From Algoriella xinjiangensis (GTDB lineage: Bacteria; Bacteroidota; Bacteroidia; Flavobacteriales; Weeksellaceae): 41,396 nucleotides of DNA. The notes under the pieces are model-generated. The model saw nothing but the letters and a program-made list of their open reading frames with translations, made no database searches and was not told the origin of the DNA. The DNA is taken from NCBI RefSeq assembly GCF_900115015.1, contig NZ_FOUZ01000018.1:1-41396 (forward strand), written 5' to 3'. This document shows positions 1 to 7,657 of this stretch, piece by piece. Numbering within the stretch: position 1 is the stretch's first letter; each line of letters starts with the position of its first letter. A program made the position numbers and the translations under genes.

Positions 1-2
1 AG

Positions 3-71
3 GGGTTCTATTTTGAAAAACAACCATTTCAAGGCGGAAACTCAATGAAATGGTCCAATTTTCTATGTTGA
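3..71 (+). CDS. possible 3' end of a gene cut by the window start
   Basis: Frame 3 is open from the first base to a TGA at 69-71 and encodes 22 residues ending in KWSNFLC. Frame 1 is also open, to a TGA at 46-48. Neither fragment carries a motif I recognise, so this may be the tail of a real gene or non-coding sequence. An 8-bp inverted repeat (CCATTTCA at 24-31, TGAAATGG at 46-53) lies inside it. Confidence 0.2.
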   Translation, partial: GFYFEKQPFQGGNSMKWSNFLC

Positions 72-75
72 TTTT

Positions 76-309
76 TTATTTAGGACAGGATTGATCTTTA
101 ATATAAATAATCAGGGTTAAAGTATAAAGTACTAAAACCACACTAAAAAAATAATTTTGACTAAAAGTGATGTAACCTATTATTGAAATGAAAAAAATTG
201 ATGATAACAAATCATAATAATTCCAACTATCCAAAGGTAAAAAATACCGCTCGCCAAACTTCTTTAAAATAGGTTTCTGATTTTCGGTTTGTAGTTCTTT
301 TGTTTTCAA
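76..309 (-). CDS. small hypothetical membrane protein, 77 aa
   Basis: The ORF has a polar N-terminus of about 30 residues rich in Lys, Glu and Gln, then two probable membrane helices (about residues 33-49 and 53-70) and a short basic end. I do not recognise the family. The only usable start is TTG at 309; there is no ATG in frame and a stop lies 31-33 bases upstream, so the start, or even the gene, is uncertain. A -7-like TATTTTTA (335-328 on the minus strand) precedes it. It is divergent from ndk. It could be a decayed gene. Confidence 0.4.
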   Translation of the reverse strand: MKTKELQTENQKPILKKFGERYFLPLDSWNYYDLLSSIFFISIIGYITFSQNYFFSVVLVLYTLTLIIYIKDQSCPK

Positions 310-460
310 TTTTGTAAGATTTAATCTTAAAAATACAATTTATTCCCTATTTTTCAGTCAGTTTAATTAATTTAACAATTTTCTTAAATTGATAAATAAC
401 AGTAAAATTATTATAATAAGAAATTTTTATTACAATAATCGTCAGTTCAAATGATTTTTG

Positions 461-468
461 TAATTTTG
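461..468 (+). promoter_or_regulatory. ndk promoter -7 element
   Basis: TAATTTTG matches the Bacteroidota -7 consensus TAnnTTTG exactly. It lies 37 bases before the ndk ATG, giving a leader of about 30 bases. No clear -33 TTG is seen. Confidence 0.6.
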
Positions 469-505
469 CACTCTTAAAATTAAGTAACAAATACAAATCA
501 ATAAA

Positions 506-922
506 ATGGCAAACATTACATTTACAATGATTAAGCCTGATGCAGTAGCAAAAGGACATATCGGAGATATCTTAAAAGACATTACTGACGCTGGTTTCAA
601 AATCAAAGCGACTAAAATGACACAATTAGCAAAGCAAGATGCTGAAGCTTTTTACGCTGTTCACAGTGAGCGTCCTTTTTTCAACGATTTAGTTGAATTT
701 ATGACTTCTGGACCTATCGTTGCTGCAGTTTTAGAAAAAGACAATGCTGTTGCTGATTTCCGTACTTTAATTGGTGCTACAAATCCTGCTGAAGCTGCTG
801 AAGGAACAATTCGTGCTAAATATGCTGAGTCTATCGACGCTAATGCAGTTCACGGATCTGATTCTGACGAAAATGCTGCTATCGAAGCTGCTTTCCACTT
901 TGCTGCGAAAGAAATTTTCTAG
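506..922 (+). CDS. ndk: nucleoside diphosphate kinase
   Basis: Transfers the gamma-phosphate of ATP to nucleoside diphosphates through a phosphohistidine, balancing NTP and dNTP pools in the cytoplasm. The 138-residue length is normal for the family. Visible signatures are the N-terminal MIKPDA with the nucleotide-contacting Lys10, the ERPFF segment at 55-59, Arg103 and the active-site motif NAVHGSDS with catalytic His116. The ATG at 506 is the first in-frame start and begins right before the first beta strand. It stands alone with its own promoter at 461 and a terminator at 951, so it is probably monocistronic. Confidence 0.97.
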   Translation: MANITFTMIKPDAVAKGHIGDILKDITDAGFKIKATKMTQLAKQDAEAFYAVHSERPFFNDLVEFMTSGPIVAAVLEKDNAVADFRTLIGATNPAEAAEGTIRAKYAESIDANAVHGSDSDENAAIEAAFHFAAKEIF

Positions 923-950
923 TCAAAAAAGAGTAAAAAACTATAGAAAA

Positions 951-984
951 AATCCTTCTGAAAATATTCGGAAGGATTTTTTTT
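951..984 (+). terminator. rho-independent terminator of ndk
   Basis: AATCCTTC (951-958) pairs with GAAGGATT (971-978), the stem extending inward by several pairs, and is followed by a run of T to 984. It sits 28 bases after the ndk stop. Confidence 0.85.
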
Positions 985-1022
985 GGCTTAAAAAATCATT
1001 ATCTTTAATAAAATTCTAAAAA

Positions 1023-1475
1023 ATGAAGAACGTAATTTTAGCCACATTTGCAGTTGCCGCATTGTTGATTACAAGTTGTAAAAGTGAAAGTGAGCAAGTT
1101 AAAAATGAAGTAGAAAATCAGGTAGATTCTGTTACAACGGAAGTAAAAACAGCTGAAAAATCAATCAAATACGAAGGAACTTACAAAGGAACTTTGCCTT
1201 GTTTTGAGAAAGATTGTAAAGAGGTTGAAATGGAAATAAAATTGCTTCCGAACAATGGTTACGTATATTCTACGAAAAGATTGGGTGTAGATAAAGATGC
1301 TATGTTGACAACAGGAACTTTTACGTTTGAGAAAGATGGTAACACGATTATTTTACCAGAAATAGCAAATGTGCCAAATGCTTTTTTGGTTGAAGAAGGA
1401 AAAATTATACAATTAGATAAAAATCAAAAAAAGATTGAAACTGCAGATTCTGCAAAGTTTGTTTTGACAAAATAA
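1023..1475 (+). CDS. NlpE-like (copper resistance NlpE N-terminal family) lipoprotein
   Basis: A 150-residue secreted lipoprotein. Residues 1-18 form a signal peptide ending in the lipobox LITSC with Cys19 as lipidated residue. A charged linker follows, then from about residue 50 the segment YEGTYKGTLPCFEKDCKEVE, which resembles the start of the NlpE N-terminal barrel (YEGTLPC..C), including two cysteines in a spaced CxxxxC. In E. coli NlpE senses surface and envelope stress and copper. Flavobacterial members are single-domain and their role is not established. It stands alone: ndk terminator upstream, its own terminator at the stop codon. Confidence 0.75.
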   Translation: MKNVILATFAVAALLITSCKSESEQVKNEVENQVDSVTTEVKTAEKSIKYEGTYKGTLPCFEKDCKEVEMEIKLLPNNGYVYSTKRLGVDKDAMLTTGTFTFEKDGNTIILPEIANVPNAFLVEEGKIIQLDKNQKKIETADSAKFVLTK

Positions 1476-1508
1476 TAAAAGGTTTCTGCAAAGAAACCTT
1501 TTATTATT
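1471..1508 (+). terminator. terminator of the NlpE-like gene
   Basis: A 16-bp perfect stem (1471-1486 with 1493-1508, loop TGCAAA) overlaps the stop codon at 1473-1475. The arms are A/T-rich at the base, so it could act in both directions. Confidence 0.8.
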
Positions 1509-1515
1509 TTGATGT

Positions 1516-1541
1516 GATCCTGAATCAAGTTCAGGATGACG
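1516..1541. repeat. short palindromic intergenic repeat (REP-like)
   Basis: ATCCTGAA (1517-1524) and TTCAGGAT (1530-1537) form an 8-bp stem around TCAAG, followed by GACG. A diverged copy sits at 19599-19623 (20 of 25 positions identical), so this is a dispersed element and not simply a terminator. Confidence 0.6.
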
Positions 1542-1573
1542 TGTGATGAAATAAGATTATATATTTTAAAGAA

Positions 1574-2314
1574 TTATTTCAACTCCAATTCGCAAACAAA
1601 ATTAATTTGTTCGTTGTGTAAAATTTTGAACTGAATAAAATTTTCTTGTTCTAATTTCTGAATTTCGATTGTATCGTTTAAACTTAATTCTTTCAAGAAA
1701 TTCATTTCAATTGCTTTGATGCGATTTTCTAAAATTAATTTCGGCTCAATAAAATCCAAACACCATTCTAAATATTTGATATTATTCGCATGTTTTACAA
1801 TGTCTAAATCCGAAAATTTAACTTGATAAATTTTAGTTTCAGTTGGTTCAAAATCAACCGATAATTTCGAATTATCTTTTTCTGTTGGTTTCAAATCCGG
1901 AAATCGTTCAATATGCGAAGAATCGATTTGTAATATATCTGGTCGACGCGTTTTTGTGTTAAAAACAGCCCAAAGACTTGATGCACCAACCATTTTTTTA
2001 CCATTGTGTTCTAATGTAAAATCACGAATAGATTTTGCACCTTTCAAGATTTCAATCCATGTAATAACTTCAATAAAATCTGACCAAGTTGGCAATTCTT
2101 CAATTTCAATTCGGATACGATTCATCACCCAAGATTGATCAAATTGTTGCAAATCTGGAAATCCTAAACCTCCTTTTGTCGCATGTTCTGATGCTGTTAA
2201 CTGAAAAAGATTGGCTAATTCGGTTAATTTCATTTTTCCATTAGGCGAACATTGAGAAAAGTAGATTTCCCACTCTTTTGCATATTTTGATTGAAAATCT
2301 GAGGAAATTGCCAT
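1574..2314 (-). CDS. acyl-ACP thioesterase family protein
   Basis: A 246-residue double-hotdog protein of the FatA/FatB-like acyl-ACP thioesterase family, which releases fatty acids from acyl carrier protein in the cytoplasm. The first hotdog half contains the substrate-helix region around TKGGLGFPDL (47-55). The second half carries DLDIVKHANNIKYLEW near residues 169-184, the counterpart of the plant motif DLDxNxHxNN. His175 is present but the catalytic Asn position is Val173, which is unusual. The gene begins 13 bases after the ribH stop, so the two are probably co-transcribed. The family is well supported; activity on acyl-ACP is inferred. Confidence 0.85.
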   Translation of the reverse strand: MAISSDFQSKYAKEWEIYFSQCSPNGKMKLTELANLFQLTASEHATKGGLGFPDLQQFDQSWVMNRIRIEIEELPTWSDFIEVITWIEILKGAKSIRDFTLEHNGKKMVGASSLWAVFNTKTRRPDILQIDSSHIERFPDLKPTEKDNSKLSVDFEPTETKIYQVKFSDLDIVKHANNIKYLEWCLDFIEPKLILENRIKAIEMNFLKELSLNDTIEIQKLEQENFIQFKILHNEQINFVCELELK

Positions 2315-2327
2315 TAATTTTATTCTA

Positions 2328-2825
2328 TTATTTCGCTAATTTATCTTTAAAATCTGCCATCATTACGGCTGCAACTCCAGCTTCTATTCCTTTGTTACCA
2401 TGTTTTCCTCCAGAACGATCAATTGATTGTTGTTCGTTTTCGTCTGTTAATACACAAAAAATAATTGGCATATCGTGTTTAATGTTCAAATCTTTTATTC
2501 CTTGCGTTACGCCTTCGCAAACGTAATCAAAATGTGCTGTAGCGCCACGAATAACGCAACCAATAACAATAATTCCGTCTAAATTAGGATTTGCTTTCGC
2601 AATTTTATCTGCGCCGTAAATCAACTCAAAACTACCAGGAACGTGATATAAATTTACATCTTCTGCATTAGCTCCTAAATCAATCAAAGTGTCTTTAGCG
2701 CCATCTCGTAGATTAAATGTGATATGATTATTCCATTCTGAAGTTACAATTGCAAATTTTTTACCTGCTACATTTGGTAATTCTGCTTTGTTATAGTGTG
2801 ATAAGTTTTTATTTTCTGTTGCCAT
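2328..2825 (-). CDS. ribH: 6,7-dimethyl-8-ribityllumazine synthase
   Basis: Condenses 5-amino-6-ribitylamino-uracil with 3,4-dihydroxy-2-butanone 4-phosphate, the penultimate step of riboflavin synthesis. The 165-residue length is typical. Signatures are SEWN near 29-32, VPGSFELIY at 62-70, the IRGATAHFDYVC loop with catalytic His98, and the C-terminal GNKGIEAGVAA region. No FMN riboswitch is seen in the short upstream gap, and no other rib gene is nearby. It precedes the thioesterase gene on the same strand. The start at 2825 gives a short polar N-terminal extension before the core. Confidence 0.97.
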   Translation of the reverse strand: MATENKNLSHYNKAELPNVAGKKFAIVTSEWNNHITFNLRDGAKDTLIDLGANAEDVNLYHVPGSFELIYGADKIAKANPNLDGIIVIGCVIRGATAHFDYVCEGVTQGIKDLNIKHDMPIIFCVLTDENEQQSIDRSGGKHGNKGIEAGVAAVMMADFKDKLAK

Positions 2826-2889
2826 TTTGTTTTATTGAATGGTAAAATTACAAAAATGATTTAGTTTATACTTTGACTTATATCAATAA

Positions 2890-2917
2890 AAAAAGCCGAA
2901 CAAATGTTCGGCTTTTT
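2890..2917 (-). terminator. terminator of the TPR protein gene
   Basis: AAAAAGCCGAAC (2890-2901) pairs with GTTCGGCTTTTT (2906-2917) around a 4-base loop. On the minus strand the stem is followed by a T run. It separates the TPR gene from ribH. Confidence 0.8.
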
Positions 2918-2935
2918 GATTTTATTACGATTATC

Positions 2936-3643
2936 TTATTTCGTAGTTTCTGAAGCATATTTTAAACGCTCGATAAACTTAGAAGTTTCACCGTTGTTTG
3001 CGTTTGGATATTTATCTTCTAAAGCTTGAAAATATTTTAAGGCATCAGCATTTTTTCCTAATTCCATTGCAATTTCTCCAGCTTTTGTATAATAAGTAGA
3101 CTGTAAAGTCTCTACTTCTGTAGCTTCTGCAGCTTTTGCGTAATATTGTAGACCTTCGTCCATTTTATTAGATGCAACTAAAGCATTACCCATCATACCG
3201 TATTTTTGAGCTAACATTACGTTATCATCTGTGTCAAAATCTTCTAATAATTTTACAGCAGATGCGTAATCTCCTAATTTATAGTAAGAACTAGCCGCTT
3301 TGAAACGTGCTAAATTTCCTGCATCAGTATTTCCGTATTCATCAACAATTTGTTGTAATCCTTGAAAACTACCTGCACTACCATTAAGCGCTACGTTAAT
3401 AGAATCTTGATCAAATAAACGCTCGGCTTGTACCATTTCTTTAAATGCGTCTTCTGATTTTGGTTCTACGACTAATTTTAAGTAAGCAAAATAACCTAAA
3501 ACAGCTACAATAATTACTCCTAAACCAATCCCAATTGCTTTAGCATATTTTTCAACAAAAAACTCTACGTTGAAAGCTGTTCTATCTAATTTTTCTACGA
3601 ATTGCTCTGTAGCGAATTCTTCTTTTTTATTATTTTTTGCCAT
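2936..3643 (-). CDS. membrane-anchored tetratricopeptide repeat protein
   Basis: A 235-residue protein with a cytoplasmic N-terminus of about 35 residues, one membrane helix (about 36-56, IGIGLGVIIVAVLGYFAYLK) and a helical domain with TPR-type segments such as ARFKAASSYYKLGDYASAVK (112-131) and YYTKAGEIAMELGKNADALK (184-203). The layout resembles the YfgM/TPR_21 family, whose E. coli member is an accessory of the SecYEG translocon that helps periplasmic proteins; that function is inferred here. It has its own promoter (3664-3694) and terminator. Confidence 0.75.
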   Translation of the reverse strand: MAKNNKKEEFATEQFVEKLDRTAFNVEFFVEKYAKAIGIGLGVIIVAVLGYFAYLKLVVEPKSEDAFKEMVQAERLFDQDSINVALNGSAGSFQGLQQIVDEYGNTDAGNLARFKAASSYYKLGDYASAVKLLEDFDTDDNVMLAQKYGMMGNALVASNKMDEGLQYYAKAAEATEVETLQSTYYTKAGEIAMELGKNADALKYFQALEDKYPNANNGETSKFIERLKYASETTK

Positions 3644-3663
3644 TTTAATAATTTACGAGGTTG

Positions 3664-3694
3664 CAAAAATACATTATAGGTTAAATATATCCAA
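3664..3694 (-). promoter_or_regulatory. promoter of the TPR protein gene
   Basis: On the minus strand TTG (3694-3692) is followed after a 20-base spacer by TATTTTTG (3671-3664), an exact TAnnTTTG. The predicted leader is about 15 bases before the ATG at 3643. Confidence 0.65.
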
Positions 3695-3717
3695 TAAAAT
3701 TATTTACAAACAACTCT

Positions 3718-4314
3718 TTAGAATAAATATGCGACTGTTAAGTTTAACATTTGTGGACGATTTTCTGTTTTGTAATCGTAGCTATCATGAATAAATTCTG
3801 AAGCAACTTTTCCAAATCCGAACTCGTAACGTAAGTCAAATAATAATTTTGATACTTCTACACCTGCACCAATTTGCATCCCAACATTAAAGTTATCTTG
3901 TTTTGCATCTTTAATGTCTTTGTACGAAATTTTATCATCAAAATAATAAGAGAATACTGGACCAGCCTGAACATGCGCTAAACCTAAGAATTTTTTCCCT
4001 ACGTTAACTGGAATATCCATACGTTTTTTTGTTACGTTAAAGTTATCTCCGTTAACATCATATTCATTTTTGTATTGAGAATATAATAATTCGGGTTGTA
4101 TGTAAATTCCTGCTAAAGAAATACGAGCTAATGCACCAGCTTGGAAACCTGCTGAAGCTTTACCATCTTTTTTGAAGATATTTCCTGCGTCTTTAAAAAC
4201 TTCTCCTTTATCTGTATTAAAAATTGCTCCACCTTTTAGACCAAAATTGATGTTTTGTGCTACTGCAAAATTTGATAATAAGCCTACAAAAGCAGCTAAA
4301 ATTAATTTTTTCAT
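3718..4314 (-). CDS. outer membrane beta-barrel protein (PorT/OMP_b-brl_2 type)
   Basis: A 198-residue protein with a signal peptide (MKKLILAAFVGLLSNFAVAQ, cleavage after about residue 19-20), alternating hydrophobic and aromatic strands (FGLKGGAIF, YIQPELLYSQY, VQAGPVFSYYF, FDLRYEFGFG) and a C-terminal strand LTVAYLF ending in Phe, the usual outer-membrane assembly signal. This is the common small 8-stranded barrel family of Bacteroidota. It begins 11 bases after the mlaF stop on the same strand with no terminator between, so it is likely the third gene of the mlaEF operon. A role as outer-membrane partner in lipid transport is inference. Confidence 0.8.
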   Translation of the reverse strand: MKKLILAAFVGLLSNFAVAQNINFGLKGGAIFNTDKGEVFKDAGNIFKKDGKASAGFQAGALARISLAGIYIQPELLYSQYKNEYDVNGDNFNVTKKRMDIPVNVGKKFLGLAHVQAGPVFSYYFDDKISYKDIKDAKQDNFNVGMQIGAGVEVSKLLFDLRYEFGFGKVASEFIHDSYDYKTENRPQMLNLTVAYLF

Positions 4315-4325
4315 TGTATTATTTT

Positions 4326-5096
4326 TTATTGTTTTTCTTTAAGTAATGCTTCTCTCAATTTCTTGAAAAGATTTGACGAATATACAAAATCTATAACATT
4401 TGGATTATCAGCCACCAAAATCTCTTCTTTTGTACCTTCCCACTCTAAAAAACCATTCTTAAGAAACACAATATGATCACCAATTTCCATCACCGAATTC
4501 ATGTCGTGTGTATTTACAACCGTTGTTGTATTGTACTCTTTTGTAATATCATAGATTAACTGATCGATAACCAAAGCTGTTTTTGGATCTAGTCCAGAGT
4601 TTGGTTCATCAGCAAATAAATATTTCGGATTATTTACAATTGCTCTTGCAATGGCCACACGTTTTTGCATACCTCCTGATATTTCTGAAGGATATTTTTT
4701 TAATGCAGTTCGTGCTATTTCTACACGATCTAAAACTGCGCGCGCACGTTTTTCTATTTCTGCGTTTGATGAATCTGAGAACATTTCTAAAGGAAACTTT
4801 ACATTCTCTAAAATATTCATTGTATCATACAAAGCAGAACCTTGGAAAACTACACCAATCTCAGAACGTAGACGTTGTTTTTCGGCATAATCAAACTCAA
4901 CCATATTTTCGCCTTCATAAAGAATTTGACCAGATGTTGGGCTTAATAAACCGATTAAGTTTTTAAGGAAAACTGTTTTTCCTGATCCACTTTGTCCAAT
5001 AATTAAACTAACTTTTCCTTTTTCGAATGTTACTGAAAAGCTTTTTAAAACTTCTACTTCATCAAAAGATTTGCGTATATCTTTAACCTCAATCAT
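4326..5096 (-). CDS. mlaF: ABC transporter ATPase, MlaF-type (lipid transport)
   Basis: A 256-residue ATPase powering the MlaE permease, which moves phospholipids between inner and outer membrane to keep outer-membrane lipid asymmetry. It shows Walker A GQSGSGKT (residues 34-41), Q-loop VVFQGSALYDT, signature SGGMQKR, Walker B YLFADEPNSGLDP and the switch histidine in NTHDMNS. I chose ATG 5096 over an upstream TTG at 5156, because it overlaps the mlaE stop as TAATG and places MIEVKDIRKSF at the normal family start. An MlaD/MCE gene is not next to it. Confidence 0.92.
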   Translation of the reverse strand: MIEVKDIRKSFDEVEVLKSFSVTFEKGKVSLIIGQSGSGKTVFLKNLIGLLSPTSGQILYEGENMVEFDYAEKQRLRSEIGVVFQGSALYDTMNILENVKFPLEMFSDSSNAEIEKRARAVLDRVEIARTALKKYPSEISGGMQKRVAIARAIVNNPKYLFADEPNSGLDPKTALVIDQLIYDITKEYNTTTVVNTHDMNSVMEIGDHIVFLKNGFLEWEGTKEEILVADNPNVIDFVYSSNLFKKLREALLKEKQ

Positions 5097-5842
5097 TAGC
5101 TTAAAATTGTTTGTGTTAAAATTAAGTTGATTACAATAATTGTTACAGATGTCCAAACTACAGCTGTTGTAGAAGAACGACCAACTTCTAATGATCCTCC
5201 TTTTACATTATAACCATAATAAGCTGGTATTGTTGCGATTACAAAAGCAAAAACCATTGTTTTAACAAATGTGTAAACAAATAATTTTGTTGCCATATTC
5301 ATCTGTAAACCAGTTATAAAATCGGCTGCAGACCATAATTGCGTAAATACACCAATGTAATATCCTCCTAATAATCCGAATCCGATACTTACCATTACCA
5401 ATAGTGGATTAAAAAATACACAGGCAATAATTTTTGGTAGAATTAAGAAGTTTGCAGAGTTAATTCCCATTACATCTAAAGCATCAATTTGCTCGGTAAC
5501 CCGCATTGTTCCTATACTCGAAGCAATGTACGAACCTACTTTACCTACTAAAATTAGCGACATAATTGTAGGCGCAAACTCTAATACCAATACCACTTTT
5601 GTTGCATAACCAATGTATGCATCTGGTACGGGAATAGCTGAACCTTGAAAGTTCTGCGCCATTTGAATTGCAACTACAGCTCCCATAAATGTAGAAATGA
5701 AAGTTACAATACCTAACGAGTTAACTCCTAAATCGTATATTTCTCTTACAGTCAATTTCCAGAAAACACTCCATTTTTGAGGTTTACTAAATACTTTACC
5801 CATAAGCATAAAGTATGACCCTATATTTTCGATTAATTTCAT
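5096..5842 (-). CDS. mlaE: MlaE-type ABC transporter permease
   Basis: A 248-residue inner-membrane protein with about five to six hydrophobic helices and the strongly conserved MlaE block LEFAPTIMSLILVGKVG followed by GTMRVTEQIDALDVMG (about residues 89-126), which includes the coupling helix contacting the ATPase. It forms a lipid transporter with MlaF, whose start codon overlaps its stop. The perfect -7 element at 5848-5855 lies only 5 bases before the ATG, suggesting a leaderless transcript. The start is supported by the amphipathic interfacial helix typical of the family N-terminus. Confidence 0.93.
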   Translation of the reverse strand: MKLIENIGSYFMLMGKVFSKPQKWSVFWKLTVREIYDLGVNSLGIVTFISTFMGAVVAIQMAQNFQGSAIPVPDAYIGYATKVVLVLEFAPTIMSLILVGKVGSYIASSIGTMRVTEQIDALDVMGINSANFLILPKIIACVFFNPLLVMVSIGFGLLGGYYIGVFTQLWSAADFITGLQMNMATKLFVYTFVKTMVFAFVIATIPAYYGYNVKGGSLEVGRSSTTAVVWTSVTIIVINLILTQTILS

Positions 5843-5847
5843 TACGA

Positions 5848-5855
5848 CAAAATTA
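5848..5855 (-). promoter_or_regulatory. mlaE promoter -7 element
   Basis: On the minus strand TAATTTTG reads 5855 to 5848, an exact TAnnTTTG, 5 bases before the mlaE ATG at 5842. Transcription would start at or near the A of the ATG. Confidence 0.55.
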
Positions 5856-5895
5856 ATATTTTTATTGGAAAGGCTTTTTATTTATCTTGCACAAT

Positions 5896-6486
5896 GTGAA
5901 TTTAGAACATTTAATTTCTTATCTGCCCATAAATGCCGACTTGTTTGTAAGAAATTGGTTAGAAAATCATTTCGTAACCCTTAAAATTACACAAAGACGT
6001 GAAACAAAGTTAGGTGATTATCGTAAACTTTTGGCGTCAAATCGTCATCAAATTACAGTAAATGGTGATTTAAATCCTTATGCTTTCTTTTTTGTTTTTA
6101 CACACGAAGTGGCACATCTCAAAACTTTTGTACAATTTGATTCGAGAACAATCAATCCACATGGCAAAGAATGGAAAACTATTTTTGGTCATTTACTTAT
6201 AGAATCGATCAATATTTATCCAGAAGAATTAAAACCTTACATTTTATATCATGCAAAACATCCGAAAGCTAGTTTGGGTGCAGATATTAATGTGTCTAAA
6301 TTTATAATTGCTGATAAAAATCCTACTCAAACCTACCTCGAAGATTTAGAAGATGGCACGGTCTTTTCTATCGGAAAAAGAGTTTTTCAAAAAGAATCCA
6401 AACGCAAATTAAGATATCTTTGTTTAGAACTTAAATCCAAAAAAAAATATTTGATTAGTGCAACTGCTACAGTTAATAAACTTTAA
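5896..6486 (+). CDS. SprT-like zinc metalloprotease-fold protein
   Basis: The protein carries the zinc-binding HEVAH (in VFTHEVAHLKTF) and a downstream NPHGKEWK segment, both diagnostic of the SprT-like fold. Eukaryotic Spartan digests DNA-protein crosslinks; the role of short flavobacterial members is not known. There is no ATG: the options are TTG at 5887 and GTG at 5896. I prefer GTG (196 residues) because it gives MNLEHLISYLP, close to the usual family start, and because a weak -7 candidate TATCTTGC at 5883-5890 would then make a leaderless mRNA. The guanylyltransferase gene follows after 9 bases, so they form an operon. Confidence 0.85.
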   Translation: MNLEHLISYLPINADLFVRNWLENHFVTLKITQRRETKLGDYRKLLASNRHQITVNGDLNPYAFFFVFTHEVAHLKTFVQFDSRTINPHGKEWKTIFGHLLIESINIYPEELKPYILYHAKHPKASLGADINVSKFIIADKNPTQTYLEDLEDGTVFSIGKRVFQKESKRKLRYLCLELKSKKKYLISATATVNKL

Positions 6487-6495
6487 AAAAATATC

Positions 6496-7590
6496 ATGAA
6501 TAATAAAGATAACTATGCTGTTATTCTTGCAAGTGGTACAGGAGTGAGATTATGGCCATTGAGTACAATAAAAAAACCAAAACAATTTCATGATTTACTT
6601 GGAATTGGAAAAACATTTATCCAATTAACTTACGAAAGATTAAAAAAAATAATTCCGGTAGAAAACATATTTATTGTTACAGTAACCGATTATAAGGAAA
6701 TTGTAAAAGAACAAATTCCCGAATTTTTAGACGCTAATTTTATTTTTGAGCCGCGTGTTATGAATACCGCTGCATGTAATTTATTAGCTGCAATGACAAT
6801 TCAACAAATTAATCCGAATGCAAAATTAATTATTTCGCCATCCGATCATTTTGTTTTACATGAAGACGAATTTATAGAAAAAGCGACAATTGCTTTTGAA
6901 AATGCGGACGATGATAAACTAATTACTTTAGGCGTTGCGCCAACTAGACCAGATGTAAATTACAGTTACATCCAGTTTATAGAGCAGCCAAAAGCCATAA
7001 AAAAAGTAAAATCGTATGTTGATAAACCTGATTTAGAATTTGCAGAATCGTTTATTTTAAGTGGCGAATTTATTTGGAATACAGGTATCTTAATATGGTC
7101 GGTAAAAAGTGTAATAACTGCTTTTAAAGCGCATTTACCGGTTATGTTTGAAACGTTAGAAAAATATTTTGTACTACCACAAGAAATTCAGAACATAAAA
7201 ACGCTAAAACCAATTTACACAACATTAGATGTAACGTCTATAAATAAAGGTATTTTAGAAAAAGCAGACAATGTATATGTTATTCCGACAACGTTTGGTT
7301 GGAGTGATATTGGAACGTGGTCGGCGATTTACGAAAAATATAAATACACAGGCGAAGATCAAGACGAAAATCAAAATACATTGTTGTGTAATCACTTTTC
7401 GGGCTATAATGCAACCAATAATTTTATTTATTCGACAGAAGACAAAGCCATTATTTTAGACGGTTTAGAGAATTATGTTGTGATTAATTCCGACAAAGGT
7501 TTATTAATTTGTCCGCGCAGTAATGTGCAACAAATAAAATCGTATGTAAGCGATTTAAAATTACAGAAAAAAGGAGAAAAATATTGCTAA
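6496..7590 (+). CDS. manC: mannose-1-phosphate guanylyltransferase
   Basis: Makes GDP-mannose from mannose 1-phosphate and GTP, feeding GDP-mannose and GDP-fucose pathways for surface polysaccharides. The 364-residue length fits the short form without the isomerase domain. The nucleotidyltransferase motif is at residues 11-23 (LASGTGVRLWPLS, one Ser in place of the usual second Gly), followed by KKPKQF. Later come ISPSDHFV (metal-binding Asp), GEFIWNTGI and TTFGWSDIGTW. It follows the SprT-like gene closely and ends before a strong palindromic terminator. Confidence 0.93.
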   Translation: MNNKDNYAVILASGTGVRLWPLSTIKKPKQFHDLLGIGKTFIQLTYERLKKIIPVENIFIVTVTDYKEIVKEQIPEFLDANFIFEPRVMNTAACNLLAAMTIQQINPNAKLIISPSDHFVLHEDEFIEKATIAFENADDDKLITLGVAPTRPDVNYSYIQFIEQPKAIKKVKSYVDKPDLEFAESFILSGEFIWNTGILIWSVKSVITAFKAHLPVMFETLEKYFVLPQEIQNIKTLKPIYTTLDVTSINKGILEKADNVYVIPTTFGWSDIGTWSAIYEKYKYTGEDQDENQNTLLCNHFSGYNATNNFIYSTEDKAIILDGLENYVVINSDKGLLICPRSNVQQIKSYVSDLKLQKKGEKYC

Positions 7591-7606
7591 GCATATCTTT
7601 TAAACA

Positions 7607-7641
7607 AAAAAAATCTACTCAAATTTGAGTAGATTTTTTTG
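7607..7641. terminator. bidirectional terminator between manC and the coiled-coil gene
   Basis: A perfect 26-base palindrome (7611-7636, half-site AAATCTACTCAAA) has A run on its left and T run on its right, so it can terminate the convergent genes on both strands. Confidence 0.88.
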
Positions 7642-7657
7642 TTTTATATAAGTCTGA

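Noticed and set aside
347-559. 70-residue minus-strand ORF overlapping the ndk promoter and start
   Set aside because: It overlaps the confident ndk start and the exact -7 element, and its composition reflects AT-rich intergenic DNA.
771-1019. 82-residue plus-strand ORF overlapping the end of ndk
   Set aside because: A frame-shifted shadow of ndk that runs through its terminator hairpin.
2826-2890. FMN riboswitch upstream of ribH
   Set aside because: The gap is too short and lacks the conserved RFN blocks.
5097-5156. 20-residue extension of MlaF
   Set aside because: It lies wholly inside mlaE; the TAATG overlap start fits the family.
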